Shown piece after piece: positions 1-5,803 of a stretch of 6,589 nt of DNA; the first letter of the stretch is position 1, and every line of letters begins with the position of its first letter. The stretch is from positions 1 through 6,589 of the forward strand of contig JADFWF010000011.1 of assembly GCA_015222965.1 (NCBI GenBank). Reading direction: 5' to 3'. The DNA comes from Pseudomonadota bacterium. Its GTDB lineage: Bacteria; Pseudomonadota; Gammaproteobacteria; SZUA-229. The translations under genes and the position numbers were made by a program. The notes beneath the pieces are model-generated. The model was not told the origin of the DNA. It saw only the letters and a program-made list of their open reading frames with translations, and ran no database searches.

Positions 1-114
1 AAATGCGGCGAAGGTAAATGCGGCGAAGGCAAGATGAAGAAAGAAGGCAAATGCGGCGGCGACAAAGCTAAAGAAGCTAAATGCGGAGAAGGCAAATGCG
101 GCGGTAAAAAATAA
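1..114 (+). CDS. hvfA: C-terminal end of HvfA/BufA-like copper-binding RiPP precursor (5' truncated)
   Basis: Frame 1 is open from the left edge to TAA at 112-114 and gives 37 residues made almost entirely of Lys, Gly, Glu and Cys. Cysteines lie at visible residues 2, 7, 18, 28 and 33. Three sit in complete EGKCG motifs (4-8, 15-19, 30-34), one in an AKCG variant (26-29), and one in a KCG cut by the window edge. EGKCG repeats are the modified core of the HvfA / bufferin precursor family: in Haemophilus influenzae, HvfB and HvfC turn these cysteines into oxazolone/thioamide pairs that bind copper. Genes for HvfX-, HvfB- and HvfC-like proteins follow downstream on the same strand, which strongly supports the call. 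The N-terminal signal peptide expected in this family lies outside the window, so total length and number of repeats are unknown. A low-complexity metal-binding protein unrelated to RiPPs is the alternative, but the neighbours make it unlikely. Confidence 0.88.
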   Translation, partial: KCGEGKCGEGKMKKEGKCGGDKAKEAKCGEGKCGGKK

Positions 115-141
115 GCCTGCTTGATCTCACAAAGCATTTCT

Positions 142-172
142 AAAAGGCCTCGATTATTCGAGGCTTTTTTAT
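142..172 (+). terminator. Rho-independent terminator after the RiPP precursor gene
   Basis: A perfect 7-bp stem (GCCTCGA at 147-153, TCGAGGC at 158-164) closes a TTAT loop. It is followed directly by six T residues (165-170). The A-run before the stem can pair with the T-run, as in bidirectional terminators. It begins 27 bases after the precursor stop codon. It should end most transcripts of the precursor gene and leave the maturation genes to read-through or to their own promoter. Confidence 0.85.
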
Positions 173-200
173 TGCACGACATAAATACATTATTTATACA
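172..200 (+). promoter_or_regulatory. Possible sigma70-type promoter for the downstream operon
   Basis: TTGCAC (172-177) is separated by 17 bases from TATACA (195-200). The match to consensus is 3/6 in the -35 and 4/6 in the -10. The site starts inside the terminator's tail, in the AT-rich gap (115-293) between the precursor and the FMN protein gene. A promoter here would let the maturation genes be transcribed separately. AT-rich DNA gives such matches by chance, so this is a weak call. Confidence 0.25.
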
Positions 201-283
201 ATTCTCACAAAAAACCGTTTATTATCAAACAAATGTTGAACCAACCTTAAAAAATAAAAACTAAATTCAAAATCAATAAAAAT

Positions 284-288
284 AGGGG
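284..288 (+). promoter_or_regulatory. Ribosome binding site that fixes the start of the FMN protein
   Basis: AGGGG, continuing into TGA, ends five bases before ATG at 294. It overlaps an in-frame GTG at 288-290, so that GTG cannot be the initiation codon and the ATG is chosen. Confidence 0.6.
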
Positions 289-293
289 TGAAC

Positions 294-1796
294 ATGTTTT
301 CTGGTGAATCTTTCGGACTCGAAGTATTAGGCTGGATGACAACTGTTTTTATATTTTCGGTAGGCATCTTAATTCTTTTCCTTATCGGCGTTTATATCGC
401 TGATGTCACACAGACCCAACATGCCATCAGACGTAACTACCCGGTCATCGGCCACTTCCGGTATTACTTTGAACATATCGGCACTTTCTTCCGCCAGTAT
501 TTCTTCACCATGGACCGAGAAGAGATGCCTTTTAACCGTGCGCAACGTTCATGGGTGTACCGCGCCGCCAAAGACATCGACAACATCGTTGCTTTCGGCT
601 CAACCCGTGATTTAAAACCAAGCGGCACGGTGCTATTTGTTAACACCGCTTTTCCTACCCTGGGAAAAGATGCTGTCAATTGTAAACCCGTCATCATCGG
701 TGAAGATTCTGCCGAGAAGCCCTATACCGCACACTCATTTTTCAACATCTCCGGCATGAGTTATGGCGCTATTTCAAAACCGGCAGTACAGGCTTTATCT
801 TACGGCGCAAAAAAAGCCAGTGCCTGGATGAACACCGGTGAAGGTGGGCTGTCGCCCTATCACCTGGAAGGCGGAGCAGATATCGTGTTTCAGATCGGTA
901 CCGCAAAATACGGCGTACGAGATAAGGACGGCAATCTTTCCGATGAGAAACTGCGTACGGTAGCCGCACACGAAACGGTACGCATGTTCGAAATAAAAAT
1001 GTCTCAGGGTGCCAAACCCGGAAAAGGCGGAATTTTACCGGCAGCCAAAGTCAGCCCACAGATTGCCGAGATTCGCGGCATTCATGCCGGTGAGGATTCG
1101 ATTAGCCCCAACCGGCATCTGGATATCGAAAATAACGATGATCTTATCGATATGATAAACCATGTACGAAAAGTCACTGGCAAACCTGTCGGCTTCAAAG
1201 CCGTCATCGGCGACAAGACATGGATGGGTGAATTTCTTGCAGCGGTAAACAAACGCGGCAAAGAGTACGCACCCGATTTCATCACCATCGATAGTGCAGA
1301 TGGCGGCACCGGCGCCGCGCCCATGAGCCTGATCGACTGCGTCGGCATGCCGATCAATGAAAGCCTGCCCAGGGTCATCGATAAAATTTGTGAAGCCGGG
1401 TTACGTGACAGGATAAAAGTGATCGCATCAGGAAAACTGATCACCCCTTCTGAGGTTGCCTGGGCGCTCTGTGTAGGCGCTGACTTTATTACTTCTGCGC
1501 GCGGCTTCATGTTCTCACTGGGCTGCATCCAGGCCTTACAATGCCATCAGAATACCTGCCCTACCGGCATCACCACCCACAACAAGAAATTACAGCGCGG
1601 CCTCGTCGCTGAACAAAAATCTACCCGCGTTGCTAACTATATTAAAAACATCAGTTATGAAGTAGGCATCATTGCGCATTCTTGCGGCGTGCATCAACCA
1701 CGCGAACTCAGCCGACGGCATGCCCGTATCGTTCAGGAAAATGGTACATCCACCATGCTGGCTGATATCTACCCGGACAAAACGCCGAAAGCCTGA
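294..1796 (+). CDS. FMN-binding glutamate synthase family protein, membrane-anchored, stand-alone synthase domain
   Basis: This 500-residue protein has one hydrophobic N-terminal segment (about residues 12-35), a charged linker, and then a domain like the FMN/[3Fe-4S] synthase domain of glutamate synthase large subunits (about 150-480). Visible signatures are GMSYGAIS (154-161), NTGEGG (180-185), AKPGKGG (240-246), SADGGTGAAP (334-343) and C-x5-C-x4-C at C411, C417 and C422, the usual [3Fe-4S] ligand spacing. The N-terminal glutaminase domain and C-terminal GXGXG domain of full GltB are absent, as in other stand-alone members of this family. In GltB this domain reductively aminates 2-oxoglutarate; the substrate of the short membrane-anchored form is not evident. 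The gene lies between the RiPP precursor and hvfX, 94 bases upstream of hvfX. A role in the copper-peptide pathway is only inferred from position. The start at ATG 294 rests on the preceding AGGGGTGA. Confidence 0.9.
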   Translation: MFSGESFGLEVLGWMTTVFIFSVGILILFLIGVYIADVTQTQHAIRRNYPVIGHFRYYFEHIGTFFRQYFFTMDREEMPFNRAQRSWVYRAAKDIDNIVAFGSTRDLKPSGTVLFVNTAFPTLGKDAVNCKPVIIGEDSAEKPYTAHSFFNISGMSYGAISKPAVQALSYGAKKASAWMNTGEGGLSPYHLEGGADIVFQIGTAKYGVRDKDGNLSDEKLRTVAAHETVRMFEIKMSQGAKPGKGGILPAAKVSPQIAEIRGIHAGEDSISPNRHLDIENNDDLIDMINHVRKVTGKPVGFKAVIGDKTWMGEFLAAVNKRGKEYAPDFITIDSADGGTGAAPMSLIDCVGMPINESLPRVIDKICEAGLRDRIKVIASGKLITPSEVAWALCVGADFITSARGFMFSLGCIQALQCHQNTCPTGITTHNKKLQRGLVAEQKSTRVANYIKNISYEVGIIAHSCGVHQPRELSRRHARIVQENGTSTMLADIYPDKTPKA

Positions 1797-1828
1797 GATA
1801 TTACCTTTCTTTGTGAACTATCATGACG

Positions 1829-1860
1829 GGCTTGCGGTCACATTGGCAACCAGTTTTTTT
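1829..1860 (+). terminator. Weak possible terminator between the FMN protein gene and hvfX
   Basis: TTGC (1832-1835) pairs with GCAA (1846-1849). Two further G-C pairs (1829-1830 with 1850-1851) form across a bulged C. Seven Ts follow at 1854-1860. The stem is short, bulged and has a 10-base loop, so termination would be partial at best. No clear promoter is visible between it and hvfX. Confidence 0.25.
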
Positions 1861-1890
1861 ACACGATAAATTTTCAGGGACAACAAAACT

Positions 1891-2460
1891 ATGAGCAATA
1901 TAATGTCTTTAGGCTGTAAAGCCCAATCACTCCTTAATTCAACACGCGCTGTCGATTTTCTCGGACCACTGGCACTACGCCTGTATCTGGTTCCAGTATT
2001 CTGGATGGCCGGAAGCAAAAAACTTTCTGATATAGAGAGTACCGCAGAGTGGTTTGGCAACCCGGACTGGGGACTCGGTCTGCCCTTTCCAGAATTGATG
2101 GCGTGGATGGCATCACTTACTGAAGCCGGCGGCGCAATTTTATTGTTAGTAGGATTGGGTGTGCGCTGGATATCTATCCCGCTGATGATCACCATGATCG
2201 TTGCAGCGGTCACCGTACATCTGCAAAATGGCTGGCTTGCAATAGCAGAAGGTTCTGAGCAACTCGATGCTGCCAGAGACCTCTTACGCGAGCATGGAAA
2301 TTACGACTGGCTGACCGAAAATGGCAGCTTCGTAATATTAAACAACGGTATTGAGTTTGCTGCTACCTATACCATCATGCTGCTGGTACTATTCTTTGCT
2401 GGTCCTGGCAAAGCCAGCATCGATCACCTGATCAGCAAAAAATTCGATCAGTGTAATTAA
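1891..2460 (+). CDS. hvfX: DoxX-family membrane protein, HvfX/BufD-like
   Basis: The product is a 189-residue integral membrane protein with four likely membrane segments at about 24-41, 68-89, 92-109 and 153-170. The features GPLALRLYL with FWMAGSKK near the first helix, and ELMAWMASLTEAGGAILLLVG in the second, are typical of the DoxX family. DoxX members in bufferin/HvfA loci (HvfX, also GigT) accompany the DUF692 and DUF2063 genes; their exact biochemical role is not settled, and a membrane redox or copper-related role is assumed. A polar loop (about 115-150) separates helices 3 and 4. AGGGA (1876-1880) stands ten bases before ATG 1891; a second in-frame ATG at 1903 is a possible start. 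The next gene, hvfB, begins 20 bases after its stop, so the two are almost certainly co-transcribed. In many such loci the DoxX gene comes last; here it precedes hvfB. Confidence 0.88.
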   Translation: MSNIMSLGCKAQSLLNSTRAVDFLGPLALRLYLVPVFWMAGSKKLSDIESTAEWFGNPDWGLGLPFPELMAWMASLTEAGGAILLLVGLGVRWISIPLMITMIVAAVTVHLQNGWLAIAEGSEQLDAARDLLREHGNYDWLTENGSFVILNNGIEFAATYTIMLLVLFFAGPGKASIDHLISKKFDQCN

Positions 2461-2480
2461 AGTTACATCAAGGAGTAACG

Positions 2481-3362
2481 ATGACAAAACAACAATATTC
2501 TGTCTCCGGTGCCGGCCTGGGGCTGCGCAGAGAAAAGTTAGATGAGATGCTGAGCGCGATGCAGGAAGATAAACTCTCGCCAGTAAACTTTATGGAAGTT
2601 GCGCCGGAAAACTGGATACACGTTGGCGGCACATTTGGAAAAAAATTCAGACAGTTCACCGAACAATACGATTTCATATGCCACGGCCTTTCATTATCTA
2701 TCGGCAGCCCGGCACCGTTAGATGAAGATTTCGTCAGAGACGTCGGCGAGTTTATGAAAACACATGGCATCAAACATTATTCTGAACATCTGACCTATTG
2801 CTCAGACGATGGCCACCTGTACGACTTATTGCCTATCCCTTTCACAGAAGAGGCAGTACATTATGTCGCCGAGCGTATCCGCCGGGTTCAGGACATCCTG
2901 CAACAGGAGATCTCCATGGAGAATGCTTCGTATTACACCCCTGCGCCAGGCAAAGAGATGGAAGAGATCGAATTCTTAAACGCGGTACTGGATGAAGCCG
3001 ACTGCGGTTTATTGCTCGATGTGAACAACATCTATGTAAACTCGGTTAACCATCTCTATGACCCCATAGAATTTCTAAAACAACTTCCTGCCAAGCGGAT
3101 TCGTTATGCGCATATCGCCGGCCATTACGATGAAGCCGAGGACCTGATCGTCGATACCCACGGCGCCGATATAATAGATCCGGTATGGGATATCCTGGAT
3201 AAAGCCTATGAACACTTTGGTGTTTTTCCGACACTGCTGGAACGCGATTTTAATATTCCCGCAGTACCTGAATTATTAGGCGAAGTAAAACAGATAGCCG
3301 AGGCTCAGGAAAAATGGCAAAACACGCAGCCTTGTGCTGCCAATAAAAGTGTGCAGGCTTAG
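2481..3362 (+). CDS. hvfB: HvfB/BufB-family MNIO (DUF692) RiPP peptide maturase
   Basis: The product has 293 residues, the usual length for multinuclear non-heme iron oxidases of the DUF692 family, which fold as TIM barrels with two or three iron ions. Family blocks in order are GAGLGLRRE (10-18), FMEVAPENW (37-45), CHGLSLSIG (67-75), YSEHLTYCSD (100-109), a glutamate in MENASYY (146-152), LLLDVNNIYVNS (177-188), HIAGHYDEA (211-219), DTHGADIIDPVW (225-236) and LLERD (252-256). The His, Asp, Asn and Glu residues in these blocks supply the metal ligands in this family. By analogy with H. influenzae HvfB it should act on the EGKCG cysteines of the precursor encoded at the left edge, using O2 to form oxazolone/thioamide groups. 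The start is supported by AAGGAG at 2470-2475, five bases upstream. hvfC follows after five bases. No conserved block seems to be missing. Confidence 0.95.
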   Translation: MTKQQYSVSGAGLGLRREKLDEMLSAMQEDKLSPVNFMEVAPENWIHVGGTFGKKFRQFTEQYDFICHGLSLSIGSPAPLDEDFVRDVGEFMKTHGIKHYSEHLTYCSDDGHLYDLLPIPFTEEAVHYVAERIRRVQDILQQEISMENASYYTPAPGKEMEEIEFLNAVLDEADCGLLLDVNNIYVNSVNHLYDPIEFLKQLPAKRIRYAHIAGHYDEAEDLIVDTHGADIIDPVWDILDKAYEHFGVFPTLLERDFNIPAVPELLGEVKQIAEAQEKWQNTQPCAANKSVQA

Positions 3363-3367
3363 ACATT

Positions 3368-4147
3368 ATGAGCACTGACCCAATGACTTTACCTGCCTTC
3401 AAAAAACACCAGTACGAATTTACCGCACATATCCGCGACCCGAATAAAAATGCCATCCCCGACGGTATCGAAGATCGCCGCATGGACATCTATCGCGAGC
3501 TGCTCTACAACAACATCGAAGGGTTTATCGCCAGCGGTTTTCCCGTATTACGAGAGATCTATGATGATGCCAACTGGCACAGGATGGTTCGCGATTTTTT
3601 TGCCAACCACCAGAGCAAATCTCCCTACTTTCTGGAGATCTCTCAGGAGTTCATCACTTACCTGCAAGATGAAAGGCAGACCGATAAAGATGACCCCGCA
3701 GGTTTAATCGAACTGGCACACTACGAATGGGTGGAACTGGCATTGCATGTTTCTGATGAAAACATCAGTATGGACAAGATCGATGCAAACGGTGACCTGC
3801 TCTCACAGCGCCCGGTAATATCACCACTCGCCTGGCCACTGGTTTACCAATTTCCGGTACACACCATGGGGCCAGATAACCTGCCCGAGCAAGCACCAGA
3901 ACAACCAAGTTACCTGGTGGTTTACCGCAACAGAAACGACAAGGTCAATTTCCTTGAGATCAACCCGGTCACAGCGCGTTTGATCAGCCTGCTGCAGGAA
4001 GATGAATCGTATACCGGACTTGATGCGATCGAGCACATCACGAAAGAAATGAAGCACCCTAACCCTGATGTCGTAAAACAAGGCGGGCTCAGCGCACTGC
4101 AGGAACTGCAGCAATACGGAATAATTTTGGGCACCGAATGTGATTAA
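3368..4147 (+). CDS. hvfC: HvfC/BufC-family RiPP maturation protein (DUF2063)
   Basis: The product has 259 residues. The N-terminal part (about 11-126) carries the DUF2063 pattern: RRMDIYRELLYNNIEGF (37-53), FPVLREI (58-64), SPYFLEISQEF (85-95) and ELAHYEWVELAL (115-126). The C-terminal part looks like the second alpha/beta domain of HvfC proteins, with YLVVYRNRN and an ending in QELQQYGIILG. Older databases call DUF2063 a putative DNA-binding domain, but in MNIO systems it is the partner that presents the precursor to the DUF692 enzyme. It begins five bases after the hvfB stop and has only a weak AGG upstream (3355-3357), so translation is probably coupled to hvfB. An alternative in-frame ATG lies at 3383. 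It is the last gene of the locus on this strand before a lipoprotein gene of uncertain relation. Confidence 0.93.
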   Translation: MSTDPMTLPAFKKHQYEFTAHIRDPNKNAIPDGIEDRRMDIYRELLYNNIEGFIASGFPVLREIYDDANWHRMVRDFFANHQSKSPYFLEISQEFITYLQDERQTDKDDPAGLIELAHYEWVELALHVSDENISMDKIDANGDLLSQRPVISPLAWPLVYQFPVHTMGPDNLPEQAPEQPSYLVVYRNRNDKVNFLEINPVTARLISLLQEDESYTGLDAIEHITKEMKHPNPDVVKQGGLSALQELQQYGIILGTECD

Positions 4148-4153
4148 ATCACA
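4139..4153. promoter_or_regulatory. 15-bp perfect palindrome over the hvfC stop codon
   Basis: TGTGATT-A-AATCACA is a perfect inverted repeat around one central A and contains the hvfC stop codon. It resembles a CRP-type site (TGTGA and TCACA half-sites), but the spacer is five bases instead of six. No T-run follows, so it is not an intrinsic terminator. It lies upstream of the lipoprotein gene and could be an operator for it, or chance. Confidence 0.25.
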
Positions 4154-4225
4154 GCAGCGAGATCAGTCATCTATATTAAAGCTAAAAACCTGCATAATAT
4201 TTTAATACTGATCATTTTAGTATTA

Positions 4226-4408
4226 ATGATTGTACTGGCTGCCTGTACAAAGCAAAGCTGGTACCAGGGCGCACAATCCGCTCAATCCGCCCACTGCCTG
4301 AAAGAACCACTATCGGAGTATGAAGACTGCAATAAACAATCGAAGGAAAGTTACGAAGACTACAAAAACAGCAGGGATCAGTTAGACGGGAAAAGCGAAT
4401 CGAACTAA
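4226..4408 (+). CDS. Small lipoprotein of unknown function; true start uncertain
   Basis: From ATG 4226 the product is 60 residues and begins MIVLAAC, with a lipobox (LAAC) so close to the start that the signal peptide would be too short. The frame stays open upstream to a stop at 4145-4147. Translated from 4175 it gives a basic n-region (KAKN) followed by about 15 hydrophobic residues leading into LAAC, which is a classic lipoprotein signal. No ATG, GTG or TTG exists there; only ATT (4175) and CTG (4190, 4208) are candidates. The mature part of about 54 residues is hydrophilic and charged, with two further cysteines (C24 and C35 from ATG 4226) in a C-x10-C pattern and an acidic, tyrosine-rich tail. 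It is probably exported and lipidated at Cys7. I do not recognise the family. It starts 78 bases after hvfC, so it could be co-transcribed with the RiPP locus. Confidence 0.65.
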   Translation: MIVLAACTKQSWYQGAQSAQSAHCLKEPLSEYEDCNKQSKESYEDYKNSRDQLDGKSESN

Positions 4409-4420
4409 ACGGCTAAATCC

Positions 4421-4446
4421 AGGCTGTAGAGCCAGACTGTAGAGCA
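4421..4446 (+). repeat. Two tandem copies of a 13-bp unit
   Basis: Copies at 4421-4433 and 4434-4446 share CTGTAGAGC and differ at two of thirteen positions. They sit in the 41-base gap between the convergent lipoprotein and DUF2892 genes. GGCT-GTAG-AGCC inside the first copy could form a small hairpin, but there is no T-run, so I do not call a terminator. Confidence 0.5.
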
Positions 4447-4449
4447 TGG

Positions 4450-4665
4450 CTATTTATCTGAATGCTGCGTCCGTTTATCATTGAAAACTTCTTTAAAGAA
4501 AATCATTCCCGGGCAGATGCCGGTAACTGCAGAAATCAGAAAAAAAGTAGCGGGCAGATACAACAACCAGTGAGCCACATCAAAGCCTGTCAGCCAGATG
4601 CCAGACCACAATACGAGACCGGCAAAAAGAAAAAATGCCTTCATTGAAGATTCCATCTTGTCCAC
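4450..4665 (-). CDS. Small two-helix inner membrane protein, DUF2892-like
   Basis: The product is 71 residues with two hydrophobic helices (about 10-28 and 32-50), a GICPG turn (49-53) after the second helix, and a short charged C-terminal tail. The size and the pattern of paired helices ending in TG-x-CP resemble the DUF2892 / YgaP-type membrane domain found alone in many proteobacteria, often next to sulfur or redox genes. Function is unknown. GTG at 4665 is taken as the start because AGAGG (4673-4677) lies seven bases upstream. The GTG at 4671 is too close to that site, and ATG at 4656 or 4644 would be too far. It is the last of three same-strand genes and converges with the lipoprotein gene. 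The family call is by pattern only. Confidence 0.68.
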   Translation of the reverse strand: MDKMESSMKAFFLFAGLVLWSGIWLTGFDVAHWLLYLPATFFLISAVTGICPGMIFFKEVFNDKRTQHSDK

Positions 4666-4672
4666 GCACACA

Positions 4673-4677
4673 CCTCT
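4673..4677 (-). promoter_or_regulatory. Ribosome binding site deciding the start of the DUF2892-like gene
   Basis: On the minus strand AGAGG is followed by seven bases and then GTG at 4665-4663. The longer reading from GTG 4671 would leave only one base between the two. Confidence 0.5.
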
Positions 4678-4740
4678 ATACTTTAGTCTAATCCTGATAG
4701 TACTAGAGTTTAATGGATTTTTCAGGAATCGCTAAAAAAA

Positions 4741-5181
4741 TCAGCTAAATATTTGCTGCCACCAGCGCTGACGATTCTTTGGCGGGTTTAACGCCGCTTC
4801 AAGCTCTACCGGTTGAATTTTTGACAGTATCCAGCCCGGTAGAGGCGGATTATCACTAAAGCCACAGGTAACACCGAGGTTGTTAGGATCAAATATTTTA
4901 ATGAATTCAGGTGTATCTTTGTTATCTATATACACGATGCCACAGTAGTCCTCATCATGTTCCTGATGTAGCAGGGTATCGATCTCGTCAATAAAGCTCA
5001 AAAGATGCGCCTTGCTTGAAGTGTCATCCGGCGGGATTTCACCGACTGCGTAGATATACCAGTTATCATCCGCATGATTTTTTAAGGTGCCCCAAAAATC
5101 ATCCAGATCGGGCCAACGCATGGTCGATGTAAAATTACCTCTAAAGGCTGATATATACGCTTCTTTGATAGACATATCCAC
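4741..5181 (-). CDS. Conserved-looking soluble protein of unknown function
   Basis: The product is a 146-residue acidic protein with no signal peptide or membrane segment. Recognisable stretches are YISAFRGNFTSTMRWPDLD (9-27), WYIYAVGEIPPD (41-52), EHDEDYCGIVYIDN (74-87) and FDPNNLGVTCGFSDNPPLPG (97-116). The dense Gly, Pro, Asn and aromatic content looks like a folded, conserved domain and not a chance frame, but I cannot attach a function. Two cysteines (C80, C106) lie in the core, and the C-terminus is basic and tryptophan-rich (RQRWWQQ). GTG 5181 is preferred because GAGG (5190-5193) lies eight bases upstream; ATG at 5175 is an alternative that shortens the protein by two residues. It starts 49 bases after the tetR stop on the same strand, with no terminator visible between, so both may be in one transcript. 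Confidence 0.78.
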   Translation of the reverse strand: MDMSIKEAYISAFRGNFTSTMRWPDLDDFWGTLKNHADDNWYIYAVGEIPPDDTSSKAHLLSFIDEIDTLLHQEHDEDYCGIVYIDNKDTPEFIKIFDPNNLGVTCGFSDNPPLPGWILSKIQPVELEAALNPPKNRQRWWQQIFS

Positions 5182-5189
5182 AATCTACA

Positions 5190-5193
5190 CCTC
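5190..5193 (-). promoter_or_regulatory. Ribosome binding site of the unknown 146-residue protein
   Basis: GAGG on the minus strand sits eight bases before GTG 5181 and fourteen before ATG 5175. The spacing favours the GTG start. Confidence 0.45.
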
Positions 5194-5230
5194 AAACAAT
5201 CTTGATTATTCAAACAAATGCCGACACTGA

Positions 5231-5803
5231 TTAATTCAATGTTTTAGCATTAATCCAGTCTTTGATCTCCTGGTGACTGCGCCTGATAAAATCCGCATCC
5301 TTAAAAGCACATGCCATCACGGTAACGCCCTGCATCTTGGCTAACAGGTCCATCGCGAGGTCATCTGCATTCTCCAGTCCCAACACCTTGAACTGCTGTT
5401 TTACCCAGTCACGCAGTAACACAAATGCCTGACGGGAAATTTCCTGTAGCTCAGTATCATCCTTGGCCAGCTCGGTACTCAAGCTACCGATAGGACAGCC
5501 TGACTGAAGCACATCATCAGACTTGTACTCCAGCATATTGCTGAATAGCAGCAAGCGCTCCCTGGCATCATCCGTCTCAGACTCACATTGATTTAACATG
5601 ACAGTTAATTCTGTTATGCGTGAACAGACAACGGCATCTAAAATTTCATCCTTGGTTTTGAAGTAATAGTAAAAATTGCCACGAGGAATGCCAGTAGCAT
5701 CTGAGATGTCCTGAAAAGAGGTCTGATTATAACCGCGTCTGTAAAACAGGTTATCTGCCGCATCGATGATACGTTGTCGATTACCTTCACCTTTGGTACC
5801 CAT
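5231..5803 (-). CDS. TetR/AcrR-family transcriptional regulator
   Basis: The product is 190 residues, the normal size for TetR repressors. The N-terminal DNA-binding domain is clear: RQRIIDAADNLFYRRGY (9-25) forms the first helix, and TSFQDISDATGIPRGNFYYYF (28-48) is the helix-turn-helix with the family's typical YYYF ending, followed by KTKDEIL. The ligand-binding domain contains SGCPIGSLSTELA around C103. A cysteine in this position is typical of the NemR/AcuR-like branch; in E. coli NemR a nearby cysteine senses reactive electrophiles and chlorine species. I infer only that the ligand could be a reactive compound. The start at ATG 5803 is preferred over GTG 5812 because a GAG element precedes it by eight bases. 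It is divergent from the YadG-like ATPase gene and upstream of two same-strand genes. It may regulate itself and either neighbour. Confidence 0.92.
   Translation of the reverse strand: MGTKGEGNRQRIIDAADNLFYRRGYNQTSFQDISDATGIPRGNFYYYFKTKDEILDAVVCSRITELTVMLNQCESETDDARERLLLFSNMLEYKSDDVLQSGCPIGSLSTELAKDDTELQEISRQAFVLLRDWVKQQFKVLGLENADDLAMDLLAKMQGVTVMACAFKDADFIRRSHQEIKDWINAKTLN

Noticed and set aside
1..114. The short Lys/Gly/Cys repeats as a DNA tandem repeat or CRISPR-like array
   Set aside because: The repetition follows codons of EGKCG peptide units with variable spacers, so it is coding repetition in the precursor, not an array.
225..235. 11-base TCAAACAAATG shared with 5210-5220
   Set aside because: Both copies lie in AT-rich intergenic DNA, and flanking bases do not align further; chance is enough to explain it.
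1082..1528. Long minus-strand open frame (148 codons) inside the FMN protein gene
   Set aside because: It is antisense to a well-conserved domain and its translation shows no recognisable motif; it reflects codon bias of the true gene.
1821..2213. Minus-strand open frame (130 codons) over the start of hvfX
   Set aside because: It is antisense to the clear DoxX protein, and the translated sequence is low in recognisable features.
4462..4647. Plus-strand open frame opposite the DUF2892-like gene
   Set aside because: The minus-strand product has two clean membrane helices and a ribosome binding site; the plus-strand peptide has neither.
5192..5217. Direct repeat TCAAACAA (5192-5199 and 5210-5217) with TTGA-N4-TCAA between
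   Set aside because: It could be a binding site before the 146-residue gene, but the halves are short and AT-rich, and the spacing fits neither FNR nor CRP; it also overlaps the ribosome binding site.
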